Source of the DNA: Sinorhizobium shofinae
Lineage (GTDB): Bacteria > Pseudomonadota > Alphaproteobacteria > Rhizobiales > Rhizobiaceae
Assembly (NCBI GenBank): GCA_001704765.1
Contig: MBFK01000121.1
Location: forward strand, 27,197 to 91,196
DNA length: 64,000 nt
Reading direction: 5' to 3'
Positions within the stretch are counted from its first letter, which is position 1. Every line of letters starts with the position of its first letter. Both the position numbers and the translations under genes were made by a program. Shown piece after piece: positions 26,835-35,420 of the stretch. The notes beneath the pieces are model-generated. The model saw only the letters and a program-made list of their open reading frames with translations, was not told the origin of the DNA and ran no database searches.

Positions 26835-28118
26835 TTAGGCCGGCTCGTCGGTCATGACAAGGCTGGCGTTCTGGCCGCCGAAACCGAACGAATTCGACAG
26901 GACGGCAGTGACCTGCTGGCTGCGCTTCGCGTTCGGCACGACGTCGAGAACGATCGCCGGATCCGGGTTCTGGTAGTTGATGGTTGGCGGCAGCGTGCCG
27001 GTGAGCATCGTCTGGATCGAGAAAACCGCCTCGACCGCACCGGCGGCGGTCAGCGTGTGACCGATCATCGACTTGTTGGACGAAACCGGGATCGACGGCA
27101 GCCGCTCACCGAAGACGGCCGACATCGACAGATACTCCATCTTATCGTTCTCCGGCGTCGAGGTGCCGTGGGCATTAATGTAGCCAATGCCTGTTTCATC
27201 GATGCCGGCGTCTGCGAGCGCCGCGCGAATCGTCGCGATCGCCGGCCCGCCATCGGGCGAGGAACGCGTGCGGTGGAAGAGATCGGCCTTTTCACCGCAG
27301 CCCTTGAGAATGCCGTAGACGCGTGCGCCGCGGGCGATTGCCGCTTCGAGCGATTCGAGAACCAGGGTGGCCGCGCCTTCGGCGATCACGAAGCCGTCGC
27401 GATCCTTGGTAAAGGGCTTCGACGCCTTTTCCGGCGGATCGTTCTGGGTCGACAGCGCTGAAAGCAGCGAGAAGCGGATCAGCGCCTCGGCGCTGACGGA
27501 GCCGTCGGTCGCAACCGTCAGCGCCCGATCGGTGCGGCCTTGACGGATCGCCTCGACACCGAGCTGGATGGCAGTGGCGCCCGAAGCGCAAGCCGTCGAC
27601 AGCGTGACCGGCAAGCCGCGCGTCCCGAAACGATCGGCAAGCCTCTCGGAAATCGAACCGAACAGCACCGCCTCGTGGAAGATAGGATCGGCCTTCTGGC
27701 GCATGGCGGCGAGGAACCTATTATAGGCATCGCCCGGCCGCTCCGAGGCCGGCGCCCGGTCCGCGAGCTCGAAGCGCGCGCTCCACTCCGGTTCGATCGG
27801 CGGCGCAGCCAGGAAGAGCGGGCCGTTGAAATCGCCGGAAAGACCTGCCTGCGCGAGCGCTTCCAGAGTCGTCTCGCGTGCCATCGCATAGGAGCGTTCG
27901 ACGGCGTTTTCGGCCGGAAGTTCGATGAAATCGACCGTGCCGCTGATGCGCGTCGAGAGGCCTTCGGTCGGGAAGCGGGTGATCTTGTGAATGCCGGAAA
28001 CGCCGCCGCTGAGCGCCGCCCAATTGTCCTCCAGCCCCTGTCCGAGCGAAGTGATGACGCCCATGCCGGTAACGGCGACGATCGGGCGGCCGAGGTGATC
28101 CGTATAAGCCTTGCTCAT
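26835..28118 (-). CDS. fabF1XL: Beta-ketoacyl-ACP synthase FabF1XL (active-type)
   Basis: A 427-residue type II ketosynthase. The full catalytic set is present: cysteine in S-T-A-C-A-S-G-A-T-A (about residue 175), histidine in N-A-H-G-T-S-T-P-E-N-D, and lysine plus histidine in S-N-K-S-M-I-G-H-T-L-T-A-A-G. It should condense malonyl units onto acyl-AcpXL during synthesis of the C28 chain. It lies 12 bp after the second FabF-like gene, which lacks these residues, so the two may form a heterodimer. Confidence 0.93.
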   Translation of the reverse strand: MSKAYTDHLGRPIVAVTGMGVITSLGQGLEDNWAALSGGVSGIHKITRFPTEGLSTRISGTVDFIELPAENAVERSYAMARETTLEALAQAGLSGDFNGPLFLAAPPIEPEWSARFELADRAPASERPGDAYNRFLAAMRQKADPIFHEAVLFGSISERLADRFGTRGLPVTLSTACASGATAIQLGVEAIRQGRTDRALTVATDGSVSAEALIRFSLLSALSTQNDPPEKASKPFTKDRDGFVIAEGAATLVLESLEAAIARGARVYGILKGCGEKADLFHRTRSSPDGGPAIATIRAALADAGIDETGIGYINAHGTSTPENDKMEYLSMSAVFGERLPSIPVSSNKSMIGHTLTAAGAVEAVFSIQTMLTGTLPPTINYQNPDPAIVLDVVPNAKRSQQVTAVLSNSFGFGGQNASLVMTDEPA

Positions 28119-28130
28119 GCTTGAGCCCCC

Positions 28131-29330
28131 TTATTCCGCGGAAAGCACGGCGACGCCTTCGCCGCGGGCATGACCGATGGTTGTGACGATCGCCGTCTTG
28201 GCCGGCGCCGTCATCGGCGCTTCGGCGGGATCGAAGGGCGGCACCTTGGCCGCATGCCCGAGCGAAAGCGCGGCAAAGGCCATGCCGACCGGGAACTGCG
28301 CCTCGATGCCGTGGCCGACGAGGCCGCCATAGGCGCGGACCGGCCGTCCGGCAAGCTCCGACTCGAGGAAGGCCTTCTCGCGCCGCGCCAGGTCATGGAA
28401 GCCGCTGGTGCCGGAAAAGACCACGGTCGACTGCGGCTCGAGCGCTGCGCCCGGCCGTGCAAGATCTCTGAGCCGTGCTTCGAGCCGGCCGTCCTCGCGG
28501 CTGCCCCGATCGCCTTCGATCGCATCGATCGTGGCATAGATGCGGGCGCCTCGGGCTTCGGCGTACTCGCGCGACTCAAGAACGAGGAAGGCGCCGACGG
28601 ACCCCAGGATCATGCCGCCGCCGTTCTCGGGCTTGCGCGACCAGATCGGGTGCCATTCACCGAGGGCGTGCCCCTGGATGGCTTCGATCAACAGGATGAT
28701 GTCGAGACGTTCGGCCGAAAAGGCGCCGCCGACGAGCGTGTGCGTCGACTGCCCGGCCTTGATGCGGGCAAACGCGGTTTCGATCGCCGAAATACCCGCA
28801 GCTTCCTCGCCCATGAAGGTGCGCGACGAGCCTGTCACCTTGTGGACGATCGAGATATTACCGGCGAGAAGATTGGAGAGTTGGGCCAGAAAGAGCGTCG
28901 GGCGGAGTTCCGTCGTCAGCTTCTCGTTCAGAAGCTGTTCGCGATCGTTGCGCTTCAGGGCTTCGTCGACGATCAGCGAGTCGACATTGATATCGCGCTC
29001 GCCACCGCCGGCTGCGACAATCATGTCCATGCTCCCGCAGGCTTCGAGATTGTCCTTGAGCCCCGCATCATCCAGCGCAAGGCCGGCTGCGAAGACGCCG
29101 AGACGCTGCCAATTCTCCATCTGCCGCTGATCGCCGCGCTTGGCGATCTGCTGCGACCAATCGATCTCCGGCAGAGGATGGACCGGATAGGGCGCGAAGC
29201 GCTCCGTCTCGACCCGAGCCTTCGGCGGTTCGACGGCATTCAATAGGGCCACATGCGGCTCAGCACCGACGCCCTGGCTCGTCACAATGCCGACGCCGGT
29301 TATCACAACGTCGTTTGCGGATTTGGTCAT
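28131..29330 (-). CDS. fabF2XL: Ketosynthase-like FabF2XL lacking the active-site cysteine
   Basis: A 399-residue thiolase-fold protein clearly related to FabF (V-V-I-T-G-V-G-I-V-T-S-Q-G start, G-G-M-I-L-G-S-V-G-A-F-L-V-L-E near 260). The expected A-C-A-S/T-G motif is replaced by G-S-S-R-T-F-M-G-E-E-A-A-G-I-S, and the HGTST histidine is replaced by F-S-G-T-S-G-F-H-D. It therefore looks like a chain-length-factor type partner rather than a condensing enzyme. It starts 1 bp after the fabZ stop and is followed directly by the active FabF1XL. The fold assignment is strong; the chain-length role is inference by analogy with KS-CLF pairs of type II polyketide synthases. Confidence 0.88.
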   Translation of the reverse strand: MTKSANDVVITGVGIVTSQGVGAEPHVALLNAVEPPKARVETERFAPYPVHPLPEIDWSQQIAKRGDQRQMENWQRLGVFAAGLALDDAGLKDNLEACGSMDMIVAAGGGERDINVDSLIVDEALKRNDREQLLNEKLTTELRPTLFLAQLSNLLAGNISIVHKVTGSSRTFMGEEAAGISAIETAFARIKAGQSTHTLVGGAFSAERLDIILLIEAIQGHALGEWHPIWSRKPENGGGMILGSVGAFLVLESREYAEARGARIYATIDAIEGDRGSREDGRLEARLRDLARPGAALEPQSTVVFSGTSGFHDLARREKAFLESELAGRPVRAYGGLVGHGIEAQFPVGMAFAALSLGHAAKVPPFDPAEAPMTAPAKTAIVTTIGHARGEGVAVLSAE

Positions 29331-29331
29331 C

Positions 29332-29808
29332 TTACTTCTCCGAAGCGGCCGTCGCGGCCATCAATCCCACTTCCTCGGCGCGCTTGCGGACGATCTCGCC
29401 AAGCGGCACCTGATCGAATGGCATCGTCCTCAGCTTGAGCTGGGCGTCGCAGATCTTCTTGCCGCCCGAGGCGATCTTGGTCTTGGTAACTGCGAAACCC
29501 GACCCCTCGTGCTCCAGAAATGCTTCGATTTCGAGCTCGGCGGCAGGCTCGACGAAACTGCGCATCTTGGCGCCGTCGACCGACATCAGGAAGGGCATCG
29601 CCACGAATTTGGTTGCGGCAAGCACGAGAAAGCCGGAGGCCTGCGCCATCGTTTCGATCAGCAGCACGCCGGGGACCAGCGGATAGCCGGGAAAGTGCCC
29701 CTCGAATACCGGGCTCTTCTCCGGCACGATCGACCGCGCCGTCAGCCGGCCCGCCGCGAGATCGACGGTTTCGATCCGGTCGATCATCTGGAAATATTCA
29801 AGGAGCAT
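29332..29808 (-). CDS. fabZ: 3-hydroxyacyl-ACP dehydratase FabZXL
   Basis: A 158-residue hotdog-fold dehydratase. The active-site stretch F-E-G-H-F-P-G-Y-P-L-V-P-G-V-L-L-I-E contains the catalytic histidine and glutamate. It removes water from 3-hydroxyacyl-AcpXL in very-long-chain fatty acid elongation. AAGGAG lies near the ATG. It follows acpXL across a 115-bp gap holding an attenuator-like hairpin and is almost contiguous with fabF2XL. Confidence 0.92.
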   Translation of the reverse strand: MLLEYFQMIDRIETVDLAAGRLTARSIVPEKSPVFEGHFPGYPLVPGVLLIETMAQASGFLVLAATKFVAMPFLMSVDGAKMRSFVEPAAELEIEAFLEHEGSGFAVTKTKIASGGKKICDAQLKLRTMPFDQVPLGEIVRKRAEEVGLMAATAASEK

Positions 29809-29840
29809 GAGGGCTCATCCCGTTCGTTTCGGGCTCAAGT

Positions 29841-29890
29841 AAAAATGCCGATGCCGCCTGTCAAGCGAAGGACGCTGCAGGCGGCATCGG
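29841..29890 (-). terminator. Strong hairpin with U-run between acpXL and fabZ
   Basis: CCGATGCCGCCTG and CAGGCGGCATCGG (29878-29890 and 29848-29860) form a perfect 13-bp stem with a 17-nt loop; on the minus strand it is followed by GCATTTTTAC. It should end most transcripts after acpXL, with read-through into fabZ and beyond. Confidence 0.8.
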
Positions 29891-29923
29891 GAAACGGATC
29901 GAACCGTGTCAGCGGAGCGTCAA

Positions 29924-30202
29924 TCAGGCCTTGGCCGCCCGAAGCTCGTCGATCTTGGCGCAGAGGTTCTTCAGCACGAAGTATTCCTCAGTCGACACCT
30001 TGCCTTCGTTGACTTCCTGGGTCCACTGCTCGAGCGGAATCTTGATGCCGAATTCCTTGTCGATCGCAAAGACGATGTCGAGGAAGTCCAGGCTGTCGAT
30101 GCCGAGATCATCGATCGTGTGGCTTTCCGGCTTGATCGTTTCGCGATCGATCTCGCTCGTTTCCGCAATGATGTCTGCAACCTTGTCGAATGTAGCTGTC
30201 AC
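29924..30202 (-). CDS. acpXL: Acyl carrier protein AcpXL for very-long-chain fatty acid
   Basis: A 92-residue specialised acyl carrier protein. The phosphopantetheine site is D-S-L-D-F ([11 protein letters not shown]). The C-terminal [19 protein letters not shown] is typical of AcpXL and distinct from house-keeping AcpP. The start is GTG 30202 ([12 protein letters not shown]), preceded by an AAGAGGT-like site; the longer frame to 30265 is not family-like. It carries the growing 27-OH-C28 chain for lipid A and heads the fabZ-fabF2-fabF1-adh-lpxXL cluster. Confidence 0.95.
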   Translation of the reverse strand: MTATFDKVADIIAETSEIDRETIKPESHTIDDLGIDSLDFLDIVFAIDKEFGIKIPLEQWTQEVNEGKVSTEEYFVLKNLCAKIDELRAAKA

Positions 30203-30451
30203 GCGCTTACCTCTTGAAAATCGAGTCTTGGCGAACCCTATAGAAAAATGCACCGCAAAAGCCAATGCCTCCCGGACTTTTGCGACCCAGATTTGAAAAA
30301 CGGTGTTGCCAAACGGCGACCGAGTGCGGCGCGAGCACAGATATGCGCCGAAAACGGCCGGCCTCCGCGCTCTTCAAAGCCGATGACGGCAACATCGATG
30401 CTCACAATCCCTCGGCTCGTTGTCGCGCTTGCGCGAGCCGGTGCGCGGCTT

Positions 30452-30465
30452 TTGATCTTGATCAA
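30452..30465. promoter_or_regulatory. Anaerobox upstream of fnrN
   Basis: TTGATCTTGATCAA has perfect TTGATC/GATCAA arms, 144 bp upstream of the fnrN ATG. It suggests autoregulation. The rest of the 30203-30609 intergenic region holds the divergent acpXL and fnrN promoters, and no other gene is visible. Confidence 0.88.
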
Positions 30466-30609
30466 ATGATCGCCGGCCGAAGCCGGTAAATTGACATTCG
30501 TTAATTCCGCCTGAGACATAGTTTCGCGCTTTGCGGATTAGCGCACGTCAATGCTTGATTTGACCGAGACGTTCCCCTTTGCTCGTGACAAACGGCGAGG
30601 CAGTAAGAA

Positions 30610-31350
30610 ATGCAGATCGTGATCGAACATAGCCGCAAGGACATCCATAATTCGGACATTCCCGTCGTCTGCGCCGCTTGTGAAGCGCGCCACGGCGGCG
30701 TTTGCGGCACCTTGACGCCGCGCCAACTAACCGAACTCAGCCGCCACGCGGCGCGTCGGCGCGTCGAGCCCGGCGGCGAGATGATCGGCCAGGGCGAAGC
30801 GGCGAACAACTATGCAAACATCATTCGCGGCGTGGTGAAACTCAGCAAGATGCTGTCCGACGGCCGCCAGCAGATCGTGGGGCTGCAATTCGCCCCCGAC
30901 TTCATGGGTCGGCCCTTCATGCGGGAAAGCGCCTTGAGCGCGGAAGCGGCGACCGATACCGATGTCTGCGCCTTTCCCCGCGCCGTCATCGAACGCCTCG
31001 TCGCGGAAGCGCCCGGTCTTGAACACCGGCTGCACCAACAGGCGCTCAAGGAACTGGACGAGGCGCGAGACTGGATGCTGACTCTGGGCCGAAAAACGGC
31101 ACAGGAAAAGGTCGCAAGCTTCCTCTATCTCATCGCCACCCACGTTGATCCCGAGAACGGCGTGGCGAAGGAATTCGATCTTCCGTTGTCACGGGCCGAT
31201 ATCGCCGACTATCTCGGTCTCACTATTGAAACGGTGAGCCGCCAGATCACGAAGCTGCGCAAGGAAGGCGTGATCCGCGTCGACAACAGCCGCCGTGTGA
31301 GCGTGCCGGATAGTCGCCGCCTGATGCGCCATGCCGGCATTGACTGTTGA
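30610..31350 (+). CDS. fnrN: FNR/CRP-family oxygen-responsive regulator FnrN
   Basis: A 246-residue regulator with an oxygen-labile 4Fe-4S pattern: Cys21, Cys24 and Cys32 (V-V-C-A-A-C-E-A-R-H-G-G-V-C) plus Cys120 (T-D-V-C-A-F). A cyclic-nucleotide-like beta-barrel, dimer helix (A-R-D-W-M-L-T-L-G-R-K-T-A) and C-terminal HTH with E-T-V-S-R-Q-I-T follow. E-x2-S-R is the TTGAT-reading helix of FNR proteins. The N-terminal cysteines set it apart from classical FixK. It is likely to switch on fixNOQP, fixGHIS and itself at low oxygen, as three matching anaeroboxes occur in this window. It converges with the phosphodiesterase gene, 9 bp apart. Confidence 0.94.
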   Translation: MQIVIEHSRKDIHNSDIPVVCAACEARHGGVCGTLTPRQLTELSRHAARRRVEPGGEMIGQGEAANNYANIIRGVVKLSKMLSDGRQQIVGLQFAPDFMGRPFMRESALSAEAATDTDVCAFPRAVIERLVAEAPGLEHRLHQQALKELDEARDWMLTLGRKTAQEKVASFLYLIATHVDPENGVAKEFDLPLSRADIADYLGLTIETVSRQITKLRKEGVIRVDNSRRVSVPDSRRLMRHAGIDC

Positions 31351-31359
31351 TCTGCGCCC

Positions 31360-32118
31360 TCAGGACAATCCGCAACATCCCACCGCCAGACGCGGATCGT
31401 CCAGGAGGATAGCGTCAGGTTCTATCCGGTGCAGGTACTCAAGTCCTTCTCGGTCGATCAGGCCAACCGGAAACGGCGGATATTCGGGCAGTGGAATCGA
31501 GCGCGGCTGACCGACCATTACTGCAAGATGCAGGCCGACATGGCGAACGATTGCCGCGCGTTCAGGGCTCGCTGCGCCCTGCCATAGCCTGAACCAGTCG
31601 GCTCCGGCATTCCGCGCCCGAGCGGCGGAGTCCGGCTCCTCCAGGAAAGCGAGAATGGCGATATCCGCTCTGACGGAGCGTGCGAGAGCGATGAGGTCGA
31701 GGCTGCGCAGGCCCAGCATCGTTCGCTCGATCGCATTCGCGCCGGCGACCTCATTGACGATGAGCGCGAGTTGCGCCGGATCAGTAAGCTTGATGTCCAG
31801 GAGAACGCCCAGCGAACCGGAGGCCGCCAGCGCCTCGTGGAGCGTCATCGTGGCCGGCAGCAGGCGTCGCAACGTTGCGAGATCGATATCCGCAACGGCG
31901 CGCCCATCACCGCAGAGCCGTCGAAGATCGTCATCGTGCATGCAAACGAAAGCGCCGTCCTTCGTGAGGCGAATGTCCGTCTCGATGGCATCTGCAGCAG
32001 CCCCGGCGGCAGCACGCAGCGCCTCCACGGTGTTCTCAGCAGCAAGGGCTGCACCGCCGCGGTGCGCAATGATAAGCGGTTTGCGGCCGGAGCGACCAAT
32101 CCACAAATCAGACGACAT
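31360..32118 (-). CDS. Glycerophosphodiester phosphodiesterase family protein
   Basis: A 252-residue cytoplasmic protein of the GDPD TIM-barrel family. The signature I-A-H-R-G-G-A-A-L-A-A-E-N-T (catalytic His) and D-A-I-E-T-D-I-R-L-T-K-D-G (metal-binding Glu/Asp) with M-H-D-D-D-L (second His) are present. It would hydrolyse glycerophosphodiesters from phospholipid turnover to glycerol 3-phosphate and an alcohol. It lies 24 bp downstream of cobD on the same strand and so is probably co-transcribed with the cob genes, though no link to cobalamin is evident. Confidence 0.88.
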   Translation of the reverse strand: MSSDLWIGRSGRKPLIIAHRGGAALAAENTVEALRAAAGAAADAIETDIRLTKDGAFVCMHDDDLRRLCGDGRAVADIDLATLRRLLPATMTLHEALAASGSLGVLLDIKLTDPAQLALIVNEVAGANAIERTMLGLRSLDLIALARSVRADIAILAFLEEPDSAARARNAGADWFRLWQGAASPERAAIVRHVGLHLAVMVGQPRSIPLPEYPPFPVGLIDREGLEYLHRIEPDAILLDDPRLAVGCCGLS

Positions 32119-32142
32119 CGTCTTCTCCGGCTGCTGGATTTT

Positions 32143-33120
32143 TTAGAAAAGCAGGAACGGCAGAACCAGGACGGCAGAGGCCAGAGTGAGCGCGGTGCAG
32201 GCACCATAGAAGACGGCCACGGCGGCGTCGATATCGTCGGTCGTCGCGACCGCGCGGCCGGAGCCGTTGATCATCGGCTCGTCCACCCTCGCACCGCCAT
32301 AGACCCGCGGCCCGGCAAGCTGAATATCGAGCGCGCCCGCCATAGCCGCCTCGGGCCAGCCCGAATTGGGCGAACGGTGGAAGCCATGGTCGCGCTTTGC
32401 CGCATCGATCGCGGCCTTCGCCGCTTCGGCGCCGCGTTTGAAACGGGCCCCGGCGGCAATGAGGAGGACCGAAAGCCGCGCGGCCGGAAGGTTGGCGAGG
32501 TCGTCGAGCCGCGCCGAGGCCCAGCCGAAATGAAGGTATTTCGGGCTCTTATGGCCGACCATCGAATCAGCCGTGTTCAGCATCTTGTAGGCAAACAGGC
32601 CGGGGAGCCCGGCAACCGCATACCAAAGGGCGGGAGCGACGACACCATCGGAAAAGTTTTCTGCGAGACTTTCGATCGCCGCCCGGCTAACGCCGGGCTC
32701 ATCAAGCGTTTTGGGATCGCGGCCTACGATCATCGACACAGCCTCGCGACCACCCGCAAGACCGTCGCTGCGCAGGCCGTCAGCGACCCGGCGAACGTGA
32801 TCGGCGAGGCTCTTCTGAGCCAGGAAAACGGCAACGGTCATTGCCTCGAGGACAAAACCAAGCGCGCCGAGAACATTGAACAGGCGATTGAGCACCACAC
32901 CGACCAAGATGCTCGCGGCGAGGAGGATGAGGATTGTCGCAACGCCCCGCATCTTCAGCCAGCCGTCCCCGCCACGATTGAGCGCCTCGTCGAAAACGCC
33001 GATCGCCTTGCCGAAGAGCACCACCGGATGCGTCAGCCGCTCCCAGAGCCAATCGGGATCTCCGATGAGGCGGTCGATGATGAGAGCGACAACGAGGACG
33101 AGGAAAATTTCGGCTGACAT
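32143..33120 (-). CDS. cobD: Adenosylcobinamide-phosphate synthase CobD (CbiB)
   Basis: A 325-residue inner-membrane protein with about five membrane spans. D-R-L-I-G-D-P-D-W-L-W-E-R-L-T-H-P-V at the N-terminus and E-N-F-S-D-G-V-V-A-P near the middle are the CbiB/CobD signatures. It joins aminopropanol phosphate (from CobC product) to adenosylcobyric acid. CobD is used here in the aerobic-pathway (Pseudomonas denitrificans) sense, not Salmonella CobD. It directly follows cobC, with no intergenic base. Confidence 0.93.
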   Translation of the reverse strand: MSAEIFLVLVVALIIDRLIGDPDWLWERLTHPVVLFGKAIGVFDEALNRGGDGWLKMRGVATILILLAASILVGVVLNRLFNVLGALGFVLEAMTVAVFLAQKSLADHVRRVADGLRSDGLAGGREAVSMIVGRDPKTLDEPGVSRAAIESLAENFSDGVVAPALWYAVAGLPGLFAYKMLNTADSMVGHKSPKYLHFGWASARLDDLANLPAARLSVLLIAAGARFKRGAEAAKAAIDAAKRDHGFHRSPNSGWPEAAMAGALDIQLAGPRVYGGARVDEPMINGSGRAVATTDDIDAAVAVFYGACTALTLASAVLVLPFLLF

Positions 33121-34122
33121 CTACACTCCTGCTCGGCGCAAGGCTTCGGCAAGACGGCGGTCGCCATCCGCGTCCGCGGCCAGCCCGATCCGCAGCCAGC
33201 GCCGATCGTAGTCGAACTTGCGCGTCAGAATGCGCTCCCGGCAGAGCGCCGTATGAAGATCGTATGCCCGTTCACGGTCGACGAGCGCGAAGAGCCCGGT
33301 GCCACCGATGACATTGATGCCGGCGCCGCGAAGCACTGCATCAAGCGCAGCGTTCCGTTGGAGGATGCCATCTCTGATCGGCTTCGTGTCGCTTTCCATC
33401 AGCTTCGCCGAAACGGCGAGCGCCGGGCCTGAAACCGCCCAAGGGCCGAGCCATTCGCGGAAGGATTCCGTGATCGACCCGCTTGCGACAACGAAGCCAA
33501 GCCTCAGGCCCGCAAGACCGAAGAACTTGCCGAAGGAGCGGAAGACGACAAGGTTGTCATGGTCACCGACATGCGGGGCAACGCTTGCCCCCGGCTCGAG
33601 ATCCCCGAAGGCTTCGTCGACGACGAGCAGGCCGTCGTGCAACTTCATCGCCGCTGCCATAGCCAGAATTTCGTTGGGCGCGAAAAGCCGGCCGGTCGGG
33701 TTATTGGGGTTTACGAGAACCACAATGCCGTGCGTCGCAGACAGATCATCGGCGCGTGCGACAGGATCGACGACAAACCCCGCCGCCTTCAAGACGCGCG
33801 CGTATTCGCCATAGGTCGGCGCGAATATGGCGGCGCGCCTCCTCGGGTCAGCAAGCCGCGGCAGCAACTGAATGACGGCCTGGGTTCCGGGCACCGGCAG
33901 CGGCATGAGATCGCCGGTCCTATAGTAGCGGCGTGCCGCCGCGCGCGCTGCCTCCTCCAAGTGCCGATCCGGCAGGCGATGCCAGACCCGCGCGTCGATC
34001 TCCGGCAGAGCGACCGGGCACGGGTTGATGCCGGTCGAAAGGTCAAGCCAATCGTCGGGCGCGCCGCCGAAACGTGTCGCAGCCTCGGTGATTCCGCCGC
34101 CATGGAGGATCGGAGCGGTCAT
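33121..34122 (-). CDS. cobC: Threonine-phosphate decarboxylase CobC
   Basis: A 333-residue PLP enzyme of the class I/II aminotransferase fold. The PLP lysine is in F-R-S-F-G-K-F-F-G-L-A-G, N-P-N-N-P-T-G contacts the cofactor, and D-E-A-F-G-D-L-E-P supplies the aspartate. It makes (R)-1-amino-2-propanol phosphate for the nucleotide loop. The start is ATG 34122 (M-T-A-P-I-L-H-G-G-G), overlapping the cobB stop as ATGA; an open stretch upstream is a shadow of cobB. Confidence 0.93.
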   Translation of the reverse strand: MTAPILHGGGITEAATRFGGAPDDWLDLSTGINPCPVALPEIDARVWHRLPDRHLEEAARAAARRYYRTGDLMPLPVPGTQAVIQLLPRLADPRRRAAIFAPTYGEYARVLKAAGFVVDPVARADDLSATHGIVVLVNPNNPTGRLFAPNEILAMAAAMKLHDGLLVVDEAFGDLEPGASVAPHVGDHDNLVVFRSFGKFFGLAGLRLGFVVASGSITESFREWLGPWAVSGPALAVSAKLMESDTKPIRDGILQRNAALDAVLRGAGINVIGGTGLFALVDRERAYDLHTALCRERILTRKFDYDRRWLRIGLAADADGDRRLAEALRRAGV

Positions 34123-35420
34123 TGTCGCTCCGAAAGATCGATGAGATGCATGAAGGAGCCGGCAACATTCCGGTGACGAAGGCCGGCATGGCCGAGATCG
34201 ACGCCTGCCGCATCCTCCACGGCAAAGAGCGGCTCGGCCGCCCCTTCGGAAACGATCGTCGAATAGTGAAATTCGTGCGCCGTCATCGGTCCCTCGAAAA
34301 ACCCATTGTCGATCGGCGCGACGCGCCGGTAGCCGAGATGCCGCTTGCGCTCCGCGAAACTGGTGACGAGCGGCAAGAGCCCGAGCATCTGGTAACGTCT
34401 GCCGTCCGCTGCGACAAGCCCCTCGCCCAGCATCATGTAGCCGCCGCACTCTCCGAAAATCCGCGCGCCCCGCTCGGCCGCAACCTGCATTGCAATGCGG
34501 AAATGCGAAGCGCCGGCGAGCATCTCTGCGTGCAACTCCGGATAGCCGCCCGGCAGATAGACCGCGTCGGCGCCAACATCGGGTGCTTCATCGTCCAGCG
34601 GTGAAAAGAACGAGATTTCTGCTCCCTGCCTGCGCCAGCCGGAGAGCAGATGCTCGTAACTGAAAGCGAAGGCGACGTCGCGAGCGACGGCAATCCGCTG
34701 GCCGAGCGGCCTCAGCGCCTTGGCTTCCGACGGCGGATCCGCCCGCAAGGGAGACGCTATGGTGAGAATGGCATCGACATCGCAGCCCGACGCGACACGC
34801 ATTGCCGCGTGGTCGATGAAGGCTTCGAGCGCCCCGTGCTCGCCGGCCTGGACGAGACCCAGATGCCGTTCCGGCAGCTTCAATGCGCCGTCCTGGCGCA
34901 GCACGCCGAAAATCGGGACGGCCGCGCGGTCGAGCGCGTCGCGCAGCATCGCCTCATGGCGGTCGCTGCCCACGCGGTTCAGGATGACGCCGGCGACGCG
35001 CACATCATCGCGGTGATCCATATAGCCGCGCACCAGCGCCGCGACCGAATGGGAGAGACGGGCGCAATCGACAACCAGGACCACCGCCAGCCCGAGCGTC
35101 GCGGCCAGATCCGCTGGCGATCCCGTGCCATCCGCGGCGCCGTCATAGAGTCCCATCATTGCCTCGACGATGAGCGTGGAGTCGTCCTTCGTCGCGGCCG
35201 CGGCGTTGGCGAGGAGCAGTTCTGGCCGCATCGCCCAGGGATCATAGTTGAGACAGGGCTTGCCGCTTGCGGCCGTGTGGAAGGCGGGATCGATGTAGTC
35301 CGGGCCTGCTTTGCCTGGTGCGATGGAGAAGCCGCCCCGCGTCAGCGCCCGCAGAAGGCCGAGCGTCACCGTCGTCTTGCCCGAGCCGGAGCTCGGGGCA
35401 GCAATCATCAGACCGCTCAT
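34119..35420 (-). CDS. cobB: Hydrogenobyrinic acid a,c-diamide synthase CobB
   Basis: A 433-residue glutamine-dependent amidotransferase. The N-terminal P-loop A-P-S-S-G-S-G-K-T-T binds ATP; the C-terminal class I-type glutaminase has the active cysteine in F-G-E-C-G-G-Y-M-M-L-G. It amidates side chains a and c of hydrogenobyrinic acid before cobalt insertion by CobNST. It overlaps cobA at its start and cobC at its end, both as ATGA. Confidence 0.95.
   Translation of the reverse strand: MSGLMIAAPSSGSGKTTVTLGLLRALTRGGFSIAPGKAGPDYIDPAFHTAASGKPCLNYDPWAMRPELLLANAAAATKDDSTLIVEAMMGLYDGAADGTGSPADLAATLGLAVVLVVDCARLSHSVAALVRGYMDHRDDVRVAGVILNRVGSDRHEAMLRDALDRAAVPIFGVLRQDGALKLPERHLGLVQAGEHGALEAFIDHAAMRVASGCDVDAILTIASPLRADPPSEAKALRPLGQRIAVARDVAFAFSYEHLLSGWRRQGAEISFFSPLDDEAPDVGADAVYLPGGYPELHAEMLAGASHFRIAMQVAAERGARIFGECGGYMMLGEGLVAADGRRYQMLGLLPLVTSFAERKRHLGYRRVAPIDNGFFEGPMTAHEFHYSTIVSEGAAEPLFAVEDAAGVDLGHAGLRHRNVAGSFMHLIDLSERQ

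Noticed and set aside
28131..29330. Treating the missing FabF2XL cysteine as a frameshift or sequencing error
   Set aside because: The surrounding frame is uninterrupted, and both the cysteine and histidine regions are altered consistently, which points to a real non-catalytic homologue.
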